The translations under genes were made by a program, and so were the position numbers. A stretch of 64,000 nt of DNA. Origin: Morganella sibonii (lineage in GTDB: Bacteria; Pseudomonadota; Gammaproteobacteria; Enterobacterales; Enterobacteriaceae). This document shows positions 8,113-16,288 of this stretch, in pieces (within the stretch, counting starts at the first letter, position 1; each line of letters begins with the position of its first letter). The notes beneath the pieces are model-generated. The model made no database searches. It was given only the letters and a program-made list of their open reading frames with translations, and was not told the origin of the DNA. Location of the stretch: the NCBI RefSeq assembly GCF_040560245.1, contig NZ_JAKMWP010000002.1; one strand, given 5' to 3'.

Positions 8113-9091
8113 CGTCACCACCACCAATCACAATTTCGCCGGTTTCCATCAGACGGCGGACAATCAGCAGAATGGATTTCTGTTCATTCTCAACCTGTGA
8201 CATCCGCACCGGAGAACGGGACTCCAGATCATCACGCACAATTTCAGCCGCACGGGTCGACATATTGCGCAGGAAGTGATCACGCAGCTCTTCGTTGCAG
8301 CCTTTCAGTGCAATGACCAGCGAGTCGTTGGAGACATCCTGGAGGATGCGCTGGATACTGCGGTTGTCCACTTCGATAAGATTCTCGAACAGGAACATTT
8401 CGTCGATAATACGCTGTGCCAGTTCGCCGTCGTAATCGCGCATTGCACCGATAACACCTTCTTCCTGCTGGCTCTTCATCAGGTTGATGATCTCGGCTGC
8501 GGTTCTCACGCCACCCATTTTGCTGCGCTTGAGGTTCTGGCCGTCCAGCAGATTGTTGAGAACTTCGGTCAGTTCCGCCAGTGCTGCCGGCTGCACACCA
8601 CCAAAGGTGGCGATACGCAGCATGATGTCGTTGCGCTGGCGTTCGTCGAACAGTTCCAGTACGTCGGCGGCCAGGTTGCGTTTTAAATGCACCAGGATAG
8701 TGGCGATAATCTGCGGATGCTCGTCGCGGATAATATCGGCCACCGTCTGCGGTTCCATATAGTTGAGGCTTTCGATCCCGGACGCACTTTCGTGTTTCTC
8801 GAAGATATCTTCCAGCAGGCTGGCGGCGCGGTCTTCACCCAGCGCTTTGACCAGCACGGAACGCAGATAGTCATTGGTATTGATGTTCAGCGCCGCGTAC
8901 TGAATCGCCGCTTCCTCAAACTCCGTCAGGACTTCCGCCAGTTCGGCGTTGGAAACCTGGCGCATATTGGAAACCGCCATACTCAGTTGCTGGACTTCTT
9001 TATTGTTCAGGTGTTTAAAGACCTCGGCGGCCTGATCTTCACCGAGCGTCATCAGCATGACGGCGCTCTTTTCTGTTCCGCTTAAATTCAT
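8099..9091 (-). CDS. fliG: Flagellar motor switch protein FliG
   Basis: FliG is the C-ring protein that contacts the MotA stator and generates torque. The start is ATG 9091 (MNLSGTEKSAVML), overlapping the fliF stop as ATGA, and gives 330 residues (E. coli 331). The N-terminal domain binds the FliF tail. The middle domain includes the EHPQIIA motif, and the C-terminal domain carries the charged residues used for torque (near MFLFENLIEVDNRSIQRILQ and DDLESRSPVR). Confidence 0.97.
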   Translation of the reverse strand: MNLSGTEKSAVMLMTLGEDQAAEVFKHLNNKEVQQLSMAVSNMRQVSNAELAEVLTEFEEAAIQYAALNINTNDYLRSVLVKALGEDRAASLLEDIFEKHESASGIESLNYMEPQTVADIIRDEHPQIIATILVHLKRNLAADVLELFDERQRNDIMLRIATFGGVQPAALAELTEVLNNLLDGQNLKRSKMGGVRTAAEIINLMKSQQEEGVIGAMRDYDGELAQRIIDEMFLFENLIEVDNRSIQRILQDVSNDSLVIALKGCNEELRDHFLRNMSTRAAEIVRDDLESRSPVRMSQVENEQKSILLIVRRLMETGEIVIGGGDDVYV

Positions 9092-10788
9092 TGTGCTTTT
9101 CCTAACCACTGACTGATAACCATTGCCACAACCTGCGGATCTTTATCCGCCATCTCACGGATACGCTGGCTCTGAATTTCGGCACTGACACGCTGACGGG
9201 TCAGGCGGCGGCGGGTTTTCTCGTCCATGTCGTCACTGATAACATCATCAGCCACGAGCGGGGTTTTCATCTGAGTCGCCTTAAACATACGGGCTTCCGC
9301 TTCCGCCTGCTGTGCTTTGCGGTAGCGCTGCCACTGCGGTCTGATACCTTTGCGCCACAGCAGCCAGCCCACCAGTAACAGCAGCAGAATTTTGCCGTAC
9401 TCCAGTGCCTGCGCAATGATGACCGGGCTTGTGAAGACAGACGGCTCTTCAGTCAGCGGACCTTCATCGGTAAAGCGGGAGTTGGTGATGCTCAGACTGT
9501 CACCGCGGCCGGAGGAATAGCCCATCGCTTCACGGGTCAGTGATTCAATTTCTTTGAGCATCTCCGGCGGCAGCGGCTGCATTTCTTCGGTGCCGTCTTC
9601 TTTCTTCTGCGGCAGCCAGTTAATAATCACCGCGACAGAGAGACGGTCAACCACACCGATCTGGCGCTGGGTGTGACTGATTTTGCGATCCACTTCGTAG
9701 TTTGTGGTCTCATCACTCTGCGAATTAATGTTGCTGTTACTTTTATTATCGGCAGGGGATGCATTTTTGTTATCTTTTGTATCCGCTTTTGCTGTTTCAA
9801 CAGGGGCGGAAGGCGCACTGACCGGCTGATTGGATAATGCACCCGGTACGCCGCCCGGGCCGCCGTTGCTGTTCTGCTGACTCTGGCTGCTCTGACGTGA
9901 GCGGACAGCGGCGGAATCCGGCTGCTGGTTTGGCTTGTATTCTTCAGCGGTCTGCTCGACTTTGGAGTAATCCACCTGAGCGGTAACCTGTGCCTGTACG
10001 TTGGCGCGGCCGACCAGCGGTGCGAGCAAATCTTCAATACGCTGTTTAAGGCGTGCTTCAGTTTCCTGCGTCATACGCATCTGTGAGGTGCTGACAGACT
10101 GCTGGCTGTTATCATTGTTTGTCAGCAGGCGTCCGGCCTGGTCAACAATAATGACGTTAGATGAGGTTAATCCGGACACACTGCCGGAGACCATATGCAC
10201 AATTGCACTGATCTGGCCTTCATCCAGCGCACGGCCCGGCAGTAATCCGACGGTAACGGACGCTGTCGGTGATTTTTGTTCACGGACAAACAGGGTCGGC
10301 TTCGGAATAGCCAGGTGCACCCGCGCGGTCTGTACCGGGCTGAGTGATTCAATCGTGCGTGAAAGTTCCCCTTCAAGGGCGCGCTGGTAGTTCACCTGCT
10401 CACTGAACTGACTGATACCGAACTGTTCTTTATCCAGCAGTTCAAAACCGGTATTACCGCCTTTCGGCAGACCGGCCTGTGCCAGTTTCAGGCGCAGCTC
10501 ATGCACTTTATCGGCAGGAACCAGAATGGCACTGCCGTTATCCGCGAGCTGATAAGGCATATTCATCTGTGTCAGCTGGCCGACGATATCACCGCCGTCT
10601 TTGGCACTCAGGTTACTGAGCAGAACGCGGTAATCCGGGCTGCGCATCCAGAGGAACAGCGCAACAATAATGGCGATTGCGGCAGCGCCGGCGACCATCA
10701 GCGGAACCTTCGGATCAGCCTTAATACGGTCAATAATCAGGGCGAATCCCTTTTTGGTATCTCCGGTGTCTTGTGGTGCGGCACTCAT
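9088..10788 (-). CDS. fliF: Flagellar MS-ring protein FliF
   Basis: FliF forms the MS ring, the inner-membrane foundation of the basal body. The start is set at ATG 10788 (MSAAPQDTGD), which has AGGGA at good distance, rather than ATG 10794 next to that site; length is 566 residues. Two membrane segments are visible (about 27-47 and 450-468). Ring-building YscJ-type domains lie between them, and a Ser/Asn/Gln-rich linker lies at about residues 280-350. The C-terminal tail, which binds FliG, is encoded next to fliG. It is the first gene of fliFGHIJK. Confidence 0.97.
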   Translation of the reverse strand: MSAAPQDTGDTKKGFALIIDRIKADPKVPLMVAGAAAIAIIVALFLWMRSPDYRVLLSNLSAKDGGDIVGQLTQMNMPYQLADNGSAILVPADKVHELRLKLAQAGLPKGGNTGFELLDKEQFGISQFSEQVNYQRALEGELSRTIESLSPVQTARVHLAIPKPTLFVREQKSPTASVTVGLLPGRALDEGQISAIVHMVSGSVSGLTSSNVIIVDQAGRLLTNNDNSQQSVSTSQMRMTQETEARLKQRIEDLLAPLVGRANVQAQVTAQVDYSKVEQTAEEYKPNQQPDSAAVRSRQSSQSQQNSNGGPGGVPGALSNQPVSAPSAPVETAKADTKDNKNASPADNKSNSNINSQSDETTNYEVDRKISHTQRQIGVVDRLSVAVIINWLPQKKEDGTEEMQPLPPEMLKEIESLTREAMGYSSGRGDSLSITNSRFTDEGPLTEEPSVFTSPVIIAQALEYGKILLLLLVGWLLWRKGIRPQWQRYRKAQQAEAEARMFKATQMKTPLVADDVISDDMDEKTRRRLTRQRVSAEIQSQRIREMADKDPQVVAMVISQWLGKAQ

Positions 10789-11062
10789 AAACATTCCCTG
10801 CCTTGCAGATTTGACGGGTGAAAATAGTTTTGGCGAAACAACGTAATTTCCCTCTTTGTAACGTCACTTTTTTACGCTGCTATTATTCCCTGCAAATCAC
10901 AAATCTAATGACAGAATCAGCCCGTGATTTTGGTGTTATTTACGGGCTTCAAGTTAAAAAGGGTGTGTTAGGGTATGCAGGCAATAGAATGTGACAGATG
11001 TCTTTTTCAGCCGGAAATGATTTCCGCTGTACACATTCATCCCTGTTAACGGAAGAAAAAAC
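10789..11062 (+). promoter_or_regulatory. Divergent fliF/fliE control region
   Basis: This 274-bp gap should carry the class 2 (FlhDC-dependent, sigma-70) promoters for the divergent fliF and fliE transcripts. No sigma-28 consensus was found in it. A near-perfect palindrome lies at 11012-11026, with arms CGGAAAT and ATTTCCG around a single G, about 37 bp before fliE. It is a candidate operator or start-site element, but its role is not known. Confidence 0.45.
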
Positions 11063-11374
11063 ATGACAATTCAGGCAATTGAGGGAGTCGTCTCCCAGCT
11101 GAATGTAACAGCAGCGCAGGCAGCAAGCCAGACGAAACCGGTCGTTGATGCACCGGGGTTTGGTGATCATCTGATCTCAGCGGTTAATGAGATCAATACC
11201 ACCCGTGTGAATTCAGCGAAAAAGGTGGAAGATTTCACGCTGGGTAAAGCGGATATCTCCCTTAACGATGTTATGGTGGATATGCAGAAAGCAAGCCTGA
11301 GCCTGCAAATGGGTATTCAGGTACGTAATAAACTGGTGGCGGCTTACCAGGAAATTATGTCAATGCCGGTGTGA
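11063..11374 (+). CDS. fliE: Flagellar hook-basal body protein FliE
   Basis: FliE (103 residues, normal length) joins the MS ring and export gate to the proximal rod and is the first exported rod protein. The conserved C-terminal half is clear (DISLNDVMVDMQKASLSLQM ... VRNKLVAAYQEIMSMPV). A GGAAG ribosome site precedes the ATG. It is transcribed alone and divergently from fliF, as in E. coli. A long non-flagellar interval follows it. Confidence 0.97.
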   Translation: MTIQAIEGVVSQLNVTAAQAASQTKPVVDAPGFGDHLISAVNEINTTRVNSAKKVEDFTLGKADISLNDVMVDMQKASLSLQMGIQVRNKLVAAYQEIMSMPV

Positions 11375-11692
11375 TGGTATTAACATATTGATATTAAAGG
11401 TTAAATGGATTTATTGTGTCTGTGGTTGTCTTGGCAGTGAAGTCGGTATCTTCCCACGCCGGGGCACACAGCTCACCGCTTCTTTCTGAAACGCTGAAGT
11501 GGTCGCAAGTTATCTGCATAAATCCCCCTTACATTGCCGCCGGGATAACAGCTATGGCGGCGATAATTACGAATACTAAGTATTCAACCCGGTGCGACAA
11601 GGTTTGGTTTTCATGTTGTTTACCTGCTGATATCCCGGGGGCGGGATAGGGTGGTATAGTGATTGGAACAAAACTAATTAAGGATGATAATT
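11375..11692. other. Gap after fliE, no convincing gene
   Basis: Short frames exist on both strands here, but none has recognisable homology. On the minus strand a possible 41-codon ORF starts MQITCDHFSVSER after a strong AGGGGG site. Just upstream of it lies a hydrophobic stretch without an ATG (EYLVFVIIAAIAVIPAAM). Either could be a decayed gene. The segment may also carry the promoter of the small ORF at 11693. Confidence 0.35.
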
Positions 11693-11785
11693 GTGATTAC
11701 CATGTTTGCCATGTTCTATACTTTTAGTTCCCCGCTCATTGCAGGAATTCTGCCGGTACTGTTTGCATTCGCTGTTGCTGCATAA
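11693..11785 (+). CDS. Possible 30-residue hydrophobic peptide
   Basis: A short frame starts GTG 11693 (or ATG 11702) after a good AAGGA site eight bases upstream, and encodes 30 (or 27) residues with one membrane-like segment (SPLIAGILPVLFAFAVAA). Sequence and size are typical of enterobacterial small inner-membrane proteins that modulate larger complexes, but it matches none that I recall. It stands alone in a non-coding stretch between fliE and the next exported protein. No function is proposed. The evidence is the ribosome site, the hydrophobic composition and the absence of any competing gene. Confidence 0.45.
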   Translation: MITMFAMFYTFSSPLIAGILPVLFAFAVAA

Positions 11786-11968
11786 TGTGTATTACGGTGA
11801 TTGCCGCGTCAGCCTGGTCATGATGATCTGACTGAAGGAAAGCGCCGGTTGGTGAGCAGGAAGAGGGAGTGACAAAACATCAGTATCCGCGATATTTCGG
11901 TTCTTTCTTACCACAAATAAAGCACGTATCGCTTAGTATCATGGCTTTAAAACTAAACGGTGGTATCT

Positions 11969-12325
11969 ATGAAAAAGTTATTAATAGTATCAGTTGCAGC
12001 CATGCTTGCCTTTGGCGCCTATGCTGAAGAAGGAAAAGGATATTCATCAGAGCAACTGCATAAAATGATTGAATCCGGAAAATATCCGGCTGTTACTGAA
12101 TACAAAGAAACAGGCGGTGGTGATGTTGCGGATATACAATCATGTAAGGACAGGATACTGAGCCGTGCTGCTAATTTTTCAGAATATCCAATCACCGTTG
12201 AGCGGGATATTGAAAATGAAGTTTACGAATCAACAGTATGGATGAACTTAAAGGCGCAAAAAGTTATTTGTGAGATTAAAGATGGCAAGGCTAAAGGGAC
12301 GCAGTTTGATGCATCCTATAAGTAA
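11969..12325 (+). CDS. Small periplasmic protein of unknown function
   Basis: The product has 118 residues from ATG 11969 (an in-frame GTG lies three codons upstream). A clear signal peptide (MKKLLIVSVAAMLAFGAYA) ends in an AxA-type cleavage site, so the mature protein of about 99 residues is periplasmic. Two Cys residues (in QSCKDR and VICEIK) could form a disulphide. I do not recognise the family. It is followed by its own terminator at 12354-12377, so it is probably monocistronic. It is the first of several exported proteins between fliE and fliT. Confidence 0.8.
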   Translation: MKKLLIVSVAAMLAFGAYAEEGKGYSSEQLHKMIESGKYPAVTEYKETGGGDVADIQSCKDRILSRAANFSEYPITVERDIENEVYESTVWMNLKAQKVICEIKDGKAKGTQFDASYK

Positions 12326-12353
12326 GCCGGGAAAACGCCGGTAAGAGTAAATC

Positions 12354-12377
12354 AGCCCCGGAAGGGGCTTATTTTTT
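12354..12377 (+). terminator. Rho-independent terminator
   Basis: AGCCCC (12354-12359) pairs with GGGGCT (12364-12369), followed by TA and six T. It ends the small periplasmic protein gene. Confidence 0.8.
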
Positions 12378-12588
12378 GCCGGATTAAGCCACAAATATCC
12401 CGCCGCTATCGTGATAAATTTCAGTGCCGGCAACGTACCGGTAACAGAGTGTCACAAGGCCCGGCAGTCACATGCAGTAACCTTTTCCCGGCCACCCTGT
12501 ATTGATGTCACAAAAACTCCCCTGACTTATTTAATTTCACTGCCGGTATGTTTAAATAGATGAATCTGAAATATATATTGGTGAAAAA

Positions 12589-13278
12589 ATGAAAAAAATA
12601 CTTCCCGTTCTTATCTCTGTTTCATTACTGGCAGGGTGTAAAGTCGATGTTGAAACAAAGGTAAATACGGATGATCTGGTGTCGCATGAGCATAAACTGG
12701 TCACCGGTAATATCAATGTGGAAGTACCGGCCTGTAATGATTTCGAAGATTCACGGAAAGAATCAAAAAGTCTGATCAGAATTAAAGAAAAAATGCCTGC
12801 GGTATTCTCCGGTGCGGAATACAAAGAGTGTTATAAAGAGCGGTTTAATTCCTATGCCAGTTTTACCGTTCCTGTCGGGGTCGGGTTTATCGCGGAAGAT
12901 ATGAAAGCGGTAAATGCTGAGATTTATATTTTATCAAATGATGAACTCTATGCCGGTATTATGATTACCCCGGAAGCGATTAAGCGCCTGAAATCCGCTA
13001 AAGAATCCACCCCCGGCGATCTTAAGCTGCAAATGACACTGGTGCTGGAAAAAGGTCAGTTACCGATCCCGAATATTGCGGCGATGAGTGTGTTTATGAC
13101 CGGTACGGAAGCGAATAATAAACCGCTGATTGCGGGCCGTGTCGGTATTGAAGCTAAAGAGGTCCGCTTTAGGTTATCTGACGTTTCTAATGCGTTAATT
13201 GAGAGCGGTAATATCGCACCGGTACTCTATAAAGCCGAAATGCTGGAAAAATTAGTGGCGAATCTGAAAAAAGACTAA
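12589..13278 (+). CDS. Putative lipoprotein, unknown function
   Basis: The product has 229 residues with a lipoprotein signal (MKKILPVLISVSLLAGC; lipobox LAGC, acylated Cys at residue 17), followed by KVDV. The mature part is soluble, mixed alpha/beta in appearance, with a conserved-looking segment NVEVPACNDFEDSRKESKSL and a C-terminal half rich in beta-type residues. It resembles a family of hypothetical lipoproteins that also occurs in prophages (possibly DUF7424), but I am not certain. Residue +2 is Lys rather than Asp, so sorting to the outer membrane is expected. A GGTGA site precedes the ATG. Confidence 0.75.
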   Translation: MKKILPVLISVSLLAGCKVDVETKVNTDDLVSHEHKLVTGNINVEVPACNDFEDSRKESKSLIRIKEKMPAVFSGAEYKECYKERFNSYASFTVPVGVGFIAEDMKAVNAEIYILSNDELYAGIMITPEAIKRLKSAKESTPGDLKLQMTLVLEKGQLPIPNIAAMSVFMTGTEANNKPLIAGRVGIEAKEVRFRLSDVSNALIESGNIAPVLYKAEMLEKLVANLKKD

Positions 13279-13298
13279 CCGCTGCGGTCAACCGGCAG

Positions 13299-13328
13299 AA
13301 ACAATAAGCCCGGCGGGGCTTATTGTTT
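13299..13328. terminator. Bidirectional terminator between convergent genes
   Basis: A perfect 13-bp stem (13299-13311 with 13316-13328) has the loop GGCG, with A-rich left and T-rich right ends. It serves the lipoprotein gene on the plus strand and overlaps the stop codon of the minus-strand gene at 13320. Confidence 0.85.
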
Positions 13329-14105
13329 TATCAGTCCGGTGTCGTAGCGTTCTTTTCCGGTAATATGTGAATGAGTCATGGTGGTATCCGATGTCAGCCG
13401 GAGAATCGTCTCTGACTGCAATTTATGATACGGATGGTCGTACAGCGATTCTTTATCTGAATACGCATATGATTTGAAATGCAGCTCATCACCTATCCAG
13501 TGCACCTGATTATACAGGTGATTCCAGTTCTGATTACTGTCAAGTTTCAGAATGAAATTACCCTTGTTGTCTTTTGCCACTTCAATCTGAACAACATTAT
13601 TATACAGCCACTTTCCTTCAAAACGGCGGAGTTCCGGGTGCGGCGGGATCACCGGTGCAGGTATAAAATCGTCAGGCTGATAGGCGATTTTCGGCGGCGG
13701 ATTAACCTCACCGGTATAAAGGCTGCAAAGAGGCGCCACCTCAGAGACTTTCAGATACCGTAATGACACACTGAAATCATCATTAATTTTTTGTTCCAGC
13801 GTCATGGTTTTTTGCGTAATACCGGTAATTTTCAGACTGAGCAGGGCAGTGCCGGAAGTCAGCACAATCGCATTATTTTTTTTATCTACGGCGTAGGATG
13901 CTGTTTCAGGGGGTTCTTTCGTATCCGGCTTGGCACAATTAAAGGAATACAGGGACGATGTGCCGTCAGCATTATACTGCACAACATTGGCTATTCCGTT
14001 TTTAAGCGGCACCATAGCCCAAATTCCTTCAATATCCTGATTTTCAGCTGAATAAGCAGTCAGTGAGAATAAAAGAAGTGAAGAAGATAATAATTTTTTC
14101 ACCAT
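13320..14105 (-). CDS. Exported protein of unknown function
   Basis: The product has 261 residues with a signal peptide (MVKKLLSSSLLLFSLTAYSAEN), probably cleaved after SAE or YSA, so it is periplasmic or surface exposed. It seems built from two similar lipocalin-like or beta-rich halves. Each begins with a G-x-W motif (EGIWAMVPLKNG near residue 26; FEGKWLYNNVVQ near residue 168) followed by alternating polar and hydrophobic stretches, with a Pro-rich linker (PPHPE) between. I do not recognise a named family. It runs opposite to its neighbours, with a shared terminator at its 3' end. Confidence 0.75.
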   Translation of the reverse strand: MVKKLLSSSLLLFSLTAYSAENQDIEGIWAMVPLKNGIANVVQYNADGTSSLYSFNCAKPDTKEPPETASYAVDKKNNAIVLTSGTALLSLKITGITQKTMTLEQKINDDFSVSLRYLKVSEVAPLCSLYTGEVNPPPKIAYQPDDFIPAPVIPPHPELRRFEGKWLYNNVVQIEVAKDNKGNFILKLDSNQNWNHLYNQVHWIGDELHFKSYAYSDKESLYDHPYHKLQSETILRLTSDTTMTHSHITGKERYDTGLIKQ

Positions 14106-14361
14106 TACATCCTGTCATAAAAATAGTAATATCCGGCGCCGGATAACCAGTCAGCCGGAATAAATGTTAAATAACGGCTACGCAATTTCATCAATAATAG
14201 CATTGTCCGGGATAACGTGATTTAAGTATCATTACATATCAGAAAAAAATAAACAGGACTGCCGGATTACAGAGATATCCTATATTGCTTCCTGATACCG
14301 GATGCATAATTATAACGCAACAATATGAAAGGTTGTATTACTCGTTTTTCAGGAGAATTCA

Positions 14362-14694
14362 ATGCGTAAAATTCTGTCTGTATCTGCTGTCGCGTTAGTT
14401 TCTGCATTATTATCAGGCCAGGCGTTTGCTGCAAAAACAGATACCTATAATTGTGAAGGGCAAAAAATTAAAGTTTCTTTCCCTGATCCTAAAACCGCAG
14501 TGATGGTATACAGCGATGAAATTATAGTTCTGAAAGAGGCTGTGGCTGCCAGTGGTGCCCGCTATGTCGGGGAGACTTTCCAGCTTTGGGCAAACGGGAA
14601 AAATGAACTGAACCTGGCCACTATCTCAGAAGATGATACAGTGAACGGGCGTATTGCCGAAGATAAAGGCCGTACCTGTAAATTAGTGAAATAA
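14362..14694 (+). CDS. MliC/PliC-type lysozyme inhibitor
   Basis: The product has 110 residues with a signal peptide (MRKILSVSAVALVSALLSGQAFA) and a MliC-family domain. Visible family features are the paired Cys (YNCEGQ and RTCKLV), the ASGARYVG segment and the LWANGKNELNL strand, which in MliC/PliC proteins enter the active site of C-type lysozymes. There is no lipobox Cys, so it would be a soluble periplasmic inhibitor (PliC-like) rather than the membrane-bound MliC. This would protect peptidoglycan against host lysozyme. An AGGAGA site precedes the ATG and a terminator follows at 14730. Confidence 0.78.
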   Translation: MRKILSVSAVALVSALLSGQAFAAKTDTYNCEGQKIKVSFPDPKTAVMVYSDEIIVLKEAVAASGARYVGETFQLWANGKNELNLATISEDDTVNGRIAEDKGRTCKLVK

Positions 14695-14729
14695 CAAAGC
14701 ACATTTTTTGTTATCGCAGATAAATAAAG

Positions 14730-14760
14730 AGAGCGGGTCACTTCAGATCCCGCTCTTTTT
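14730..14760. terminator. Bidirectional terminator
   Basis: AGAGCGGG (14730-14737) pairs with CCCGCTCT (14749-14756), followed by TTTT. It sits between the convergent lysozyme-inhibitor gene and the lipoprotein at 14768. The left flank is A-rich, so it can act on both strands. Confidence 0.8.
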
Positions 14761-14767
14761 GATCGGC

Positions 14768-15271
14768 TTATTTATGATTTTTGCGGTAATAAGTCCATTC
14801 TTCAACCCGCTCACCGCCCGGTAAATTACAGTAACCGGTCCAGCCTGATTCTGCTTTTACGATTTCTGTTTTACCGCCGGATTTCTGGCAATAGACGGAT
14901 GCCGGATTTGCCATACCAATATTTGCACCTTTTGCCGGAACCGGATCTTTATTCAGTACAGAGATTAACTGATAACGGATATTGGGTGCGTCCGCAGGCG
15001 GATTCGGTACATTGGTGGTTTTGACAGACACACGGTACTGATATCCCGGTTCATAAGTAAAACCGTCAATATTCTGATAGAAGAATTCCCAGTCCGCATC
15101 CGGTGATTCTTTTACTTTCATGCATTTCATCGGCGCGACACCAACACAGTCTGCCAGTTCAGCATCAATATAGAGCGTTTTGGTATTATCTGCTGCTGTC
15201 TCTGTCAGGGTATTCTGACTGCATCCTGCCATTAATAAGAAGAGTGGGGCAATAACATAGGCTGATTTCAT
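14768..15271 (-). CDS. DUF4377-DUF333 two-domain lipoprotein
   Basis: The product has 167 residues. The lipoprotein signal ends at MAGC (Cys 17, then Ser, suggesting the outer membrane). Residues about 33-105 look like DUF4377 (DAELADCVGVAPMKCMKVKE, DWEFFYQNIDGFTYEPGYQY). Residues about 118-162 look like DUF333 (GMANPASVYCQKSGGKTEIV ... YCNLPGGERVEEW), a small Cys-containing domain of putative haemolysin-like envelope proteins. Both domains are associated with the heat-shock lipoprotein HslJ and YoaF type families, and their function is unproven. The domain calls rest on motif memory, not a search. Confidence 0.72.
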   Translation of the reverse strand: MKSAYVIAPLFLLMAGCSQNTLTETAADNTKTLYIDAELADCVGVAPMKCMKVKESPDADWEFFYQNIDGFTYEPGYQYRVSVKTTNVPNPPADAPNIRYQLISVLNKDPVPAKGANIGMANPASVYCQKSGGKTEIVKAESGWTGYCNLPGGERVEEWTYYRKNHK

Positions 15272-15381
15272 CAGTTGTCCTTAATGTGTGTTAAAATAGT
15301 GTACTTTCACTTTATTTTCGACAGTGCAAAAACAAGATTAGTTCCGTATAGCTGATTTTTTTATCCATATAAAGAGTGTGA

Positions 15382-15735
15382 ATGAAAGAATATAAGTCAT
15401 TGATAAAAATTATAATGATGCTGGCCGGTTTTTATTTCAGAACCGCGTTGTATACGGTAACCGGAATTATGCTGGCAAAATGGATAAATAACGATCAGCG
15501 GGTACCACCTGTTTCCGCTGAATATTGGAATACGCTTTATCTGGCAGGTACATTCTTTCTGGTTGTGTTGTCGCTGATATTCCTCGCTGACCTTATCCGT
15601 TTTTACCGTAATATGCTGCGGGAGCCGGTAATTGCCGCACTACGGCATCAGCGTTATCCGGCAGTCGCTGCGCTGGCGGGCGGGGGGAGTATTTTTCTGC
15701 TGATTGTCAATTATTGGTATCCGTTCTTCGTATAA
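15382..15735 (+). CDS. Small inner-membrane protein, unknown function
   Basis: The product has 117 residues and three predicted membrane segments (about residues 9-32, 48-72 and 92-113), with a basic cytoplasmic loop after the second (RFYRNMLREPVIAALRHQR). I do not recognise the family. An AAGAGTGTG site lies just before the ATG. A 7-bp inverted repeat without a T-tract (TTACAGG/CCTGTAA, 15746-15765) follows the stop. Confidence 0.7.
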   Translation: MKEYKSLIKIIMMLAGFYFRTALYTVTGIMLAKWINNDQRVPPVSAEYWNTLYLAGTFFLVVLSLIFLADLIRFYRNMLREPVIAALRHQRYPAVAALAGGGSIFLLIVNYWYPFFV

Positions 15736-15897
15736 ACACAGGATATTACAGGGTATAACCTGTAACCGGATTACAGTTCAGGTATTTTTATACAAATTCA
15801 GCCGGTTTCACTCAGGTCATTGAGAAGTAAAGAGAGAGGATCTACACTATCAGCTGTACGTATTTCTCCTGAAGATGGTCTTTACAGGTGAGGCTAT

Positions 15898-16278
15898 ATG
15901 ACAGCAATTGATATTTTCTGGGTCGGTATCGGCGGCGGCAGCGGATCATTACTGCGCTGGTGGGTCGGTAAACTGACCGGTGAGCGTTATCACGGTCACT
16001 TCCCGCTGGGCACCTTTATTATTAATGTCTCCGGTGCTTTTATTATCGGTTTTTTAAGCACATTATTCGTCATTGACTGGCATGACCGCTTTGGTTCATT
16101 CCTGCATGCGGCTGTTCTGACCGGTATTCTCGGTGGTTATACCACATTCAGCAGTATGCAGCTGGATGCGGCAAAACTGGTGAATTCAAAACAGCGGATG
16201 CTGGCTTTCGTGTATTTATTGCTCTCGGTTGTGGCGGGTCTGGCAGCCGCGGCACTGGGTGTCTGGCTGGCGGCATGA
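15898..16278 (+). CDS. crcB: CrcB/Fluc fluoride channel subunit 1
   Basis: CrcB (Fluc) proteins export fluoride through a dual-topology dimer in the inner membrane. The 126-residue product has four membrane segments and family motifs: GGSGSLLRWWVGK near the start, GTFIINVSGAFIIGF in the second helix, and GYTTFSSMQLDA in the broken third helix. AGGTGAGG lies five bases before ATG. It forms an operon with a second crcB ten bases downstream, so the channel is likely a heterodimer of two inverted subunits. I looked for the fluoride riboswitch core in the 160-bp leader and did not find it. Confidence 0.9.
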   Translation: MTAIDIFWVGIGGGSGSLLRWWVGKLTGERYHGHFPLGTFIINVSGAFIIGFLSTLFVIDWHDRFGSFLHAAVLTGILGGYTTFSSMQLDAAKLVNSKQRMLAFVYLLLSVVAGLAAAALGVWLAA

Positions 16279-16288
16279 GGACAGCAAT

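Noticed and set aside
15736..15897. Fluoride riboswitch before the crcB pair
   Set aside because: The conserved core (GGNGAUG and CUGAUGACNCC-like segments) could not be found; only an unrelated stem and a ribosome site are visible.
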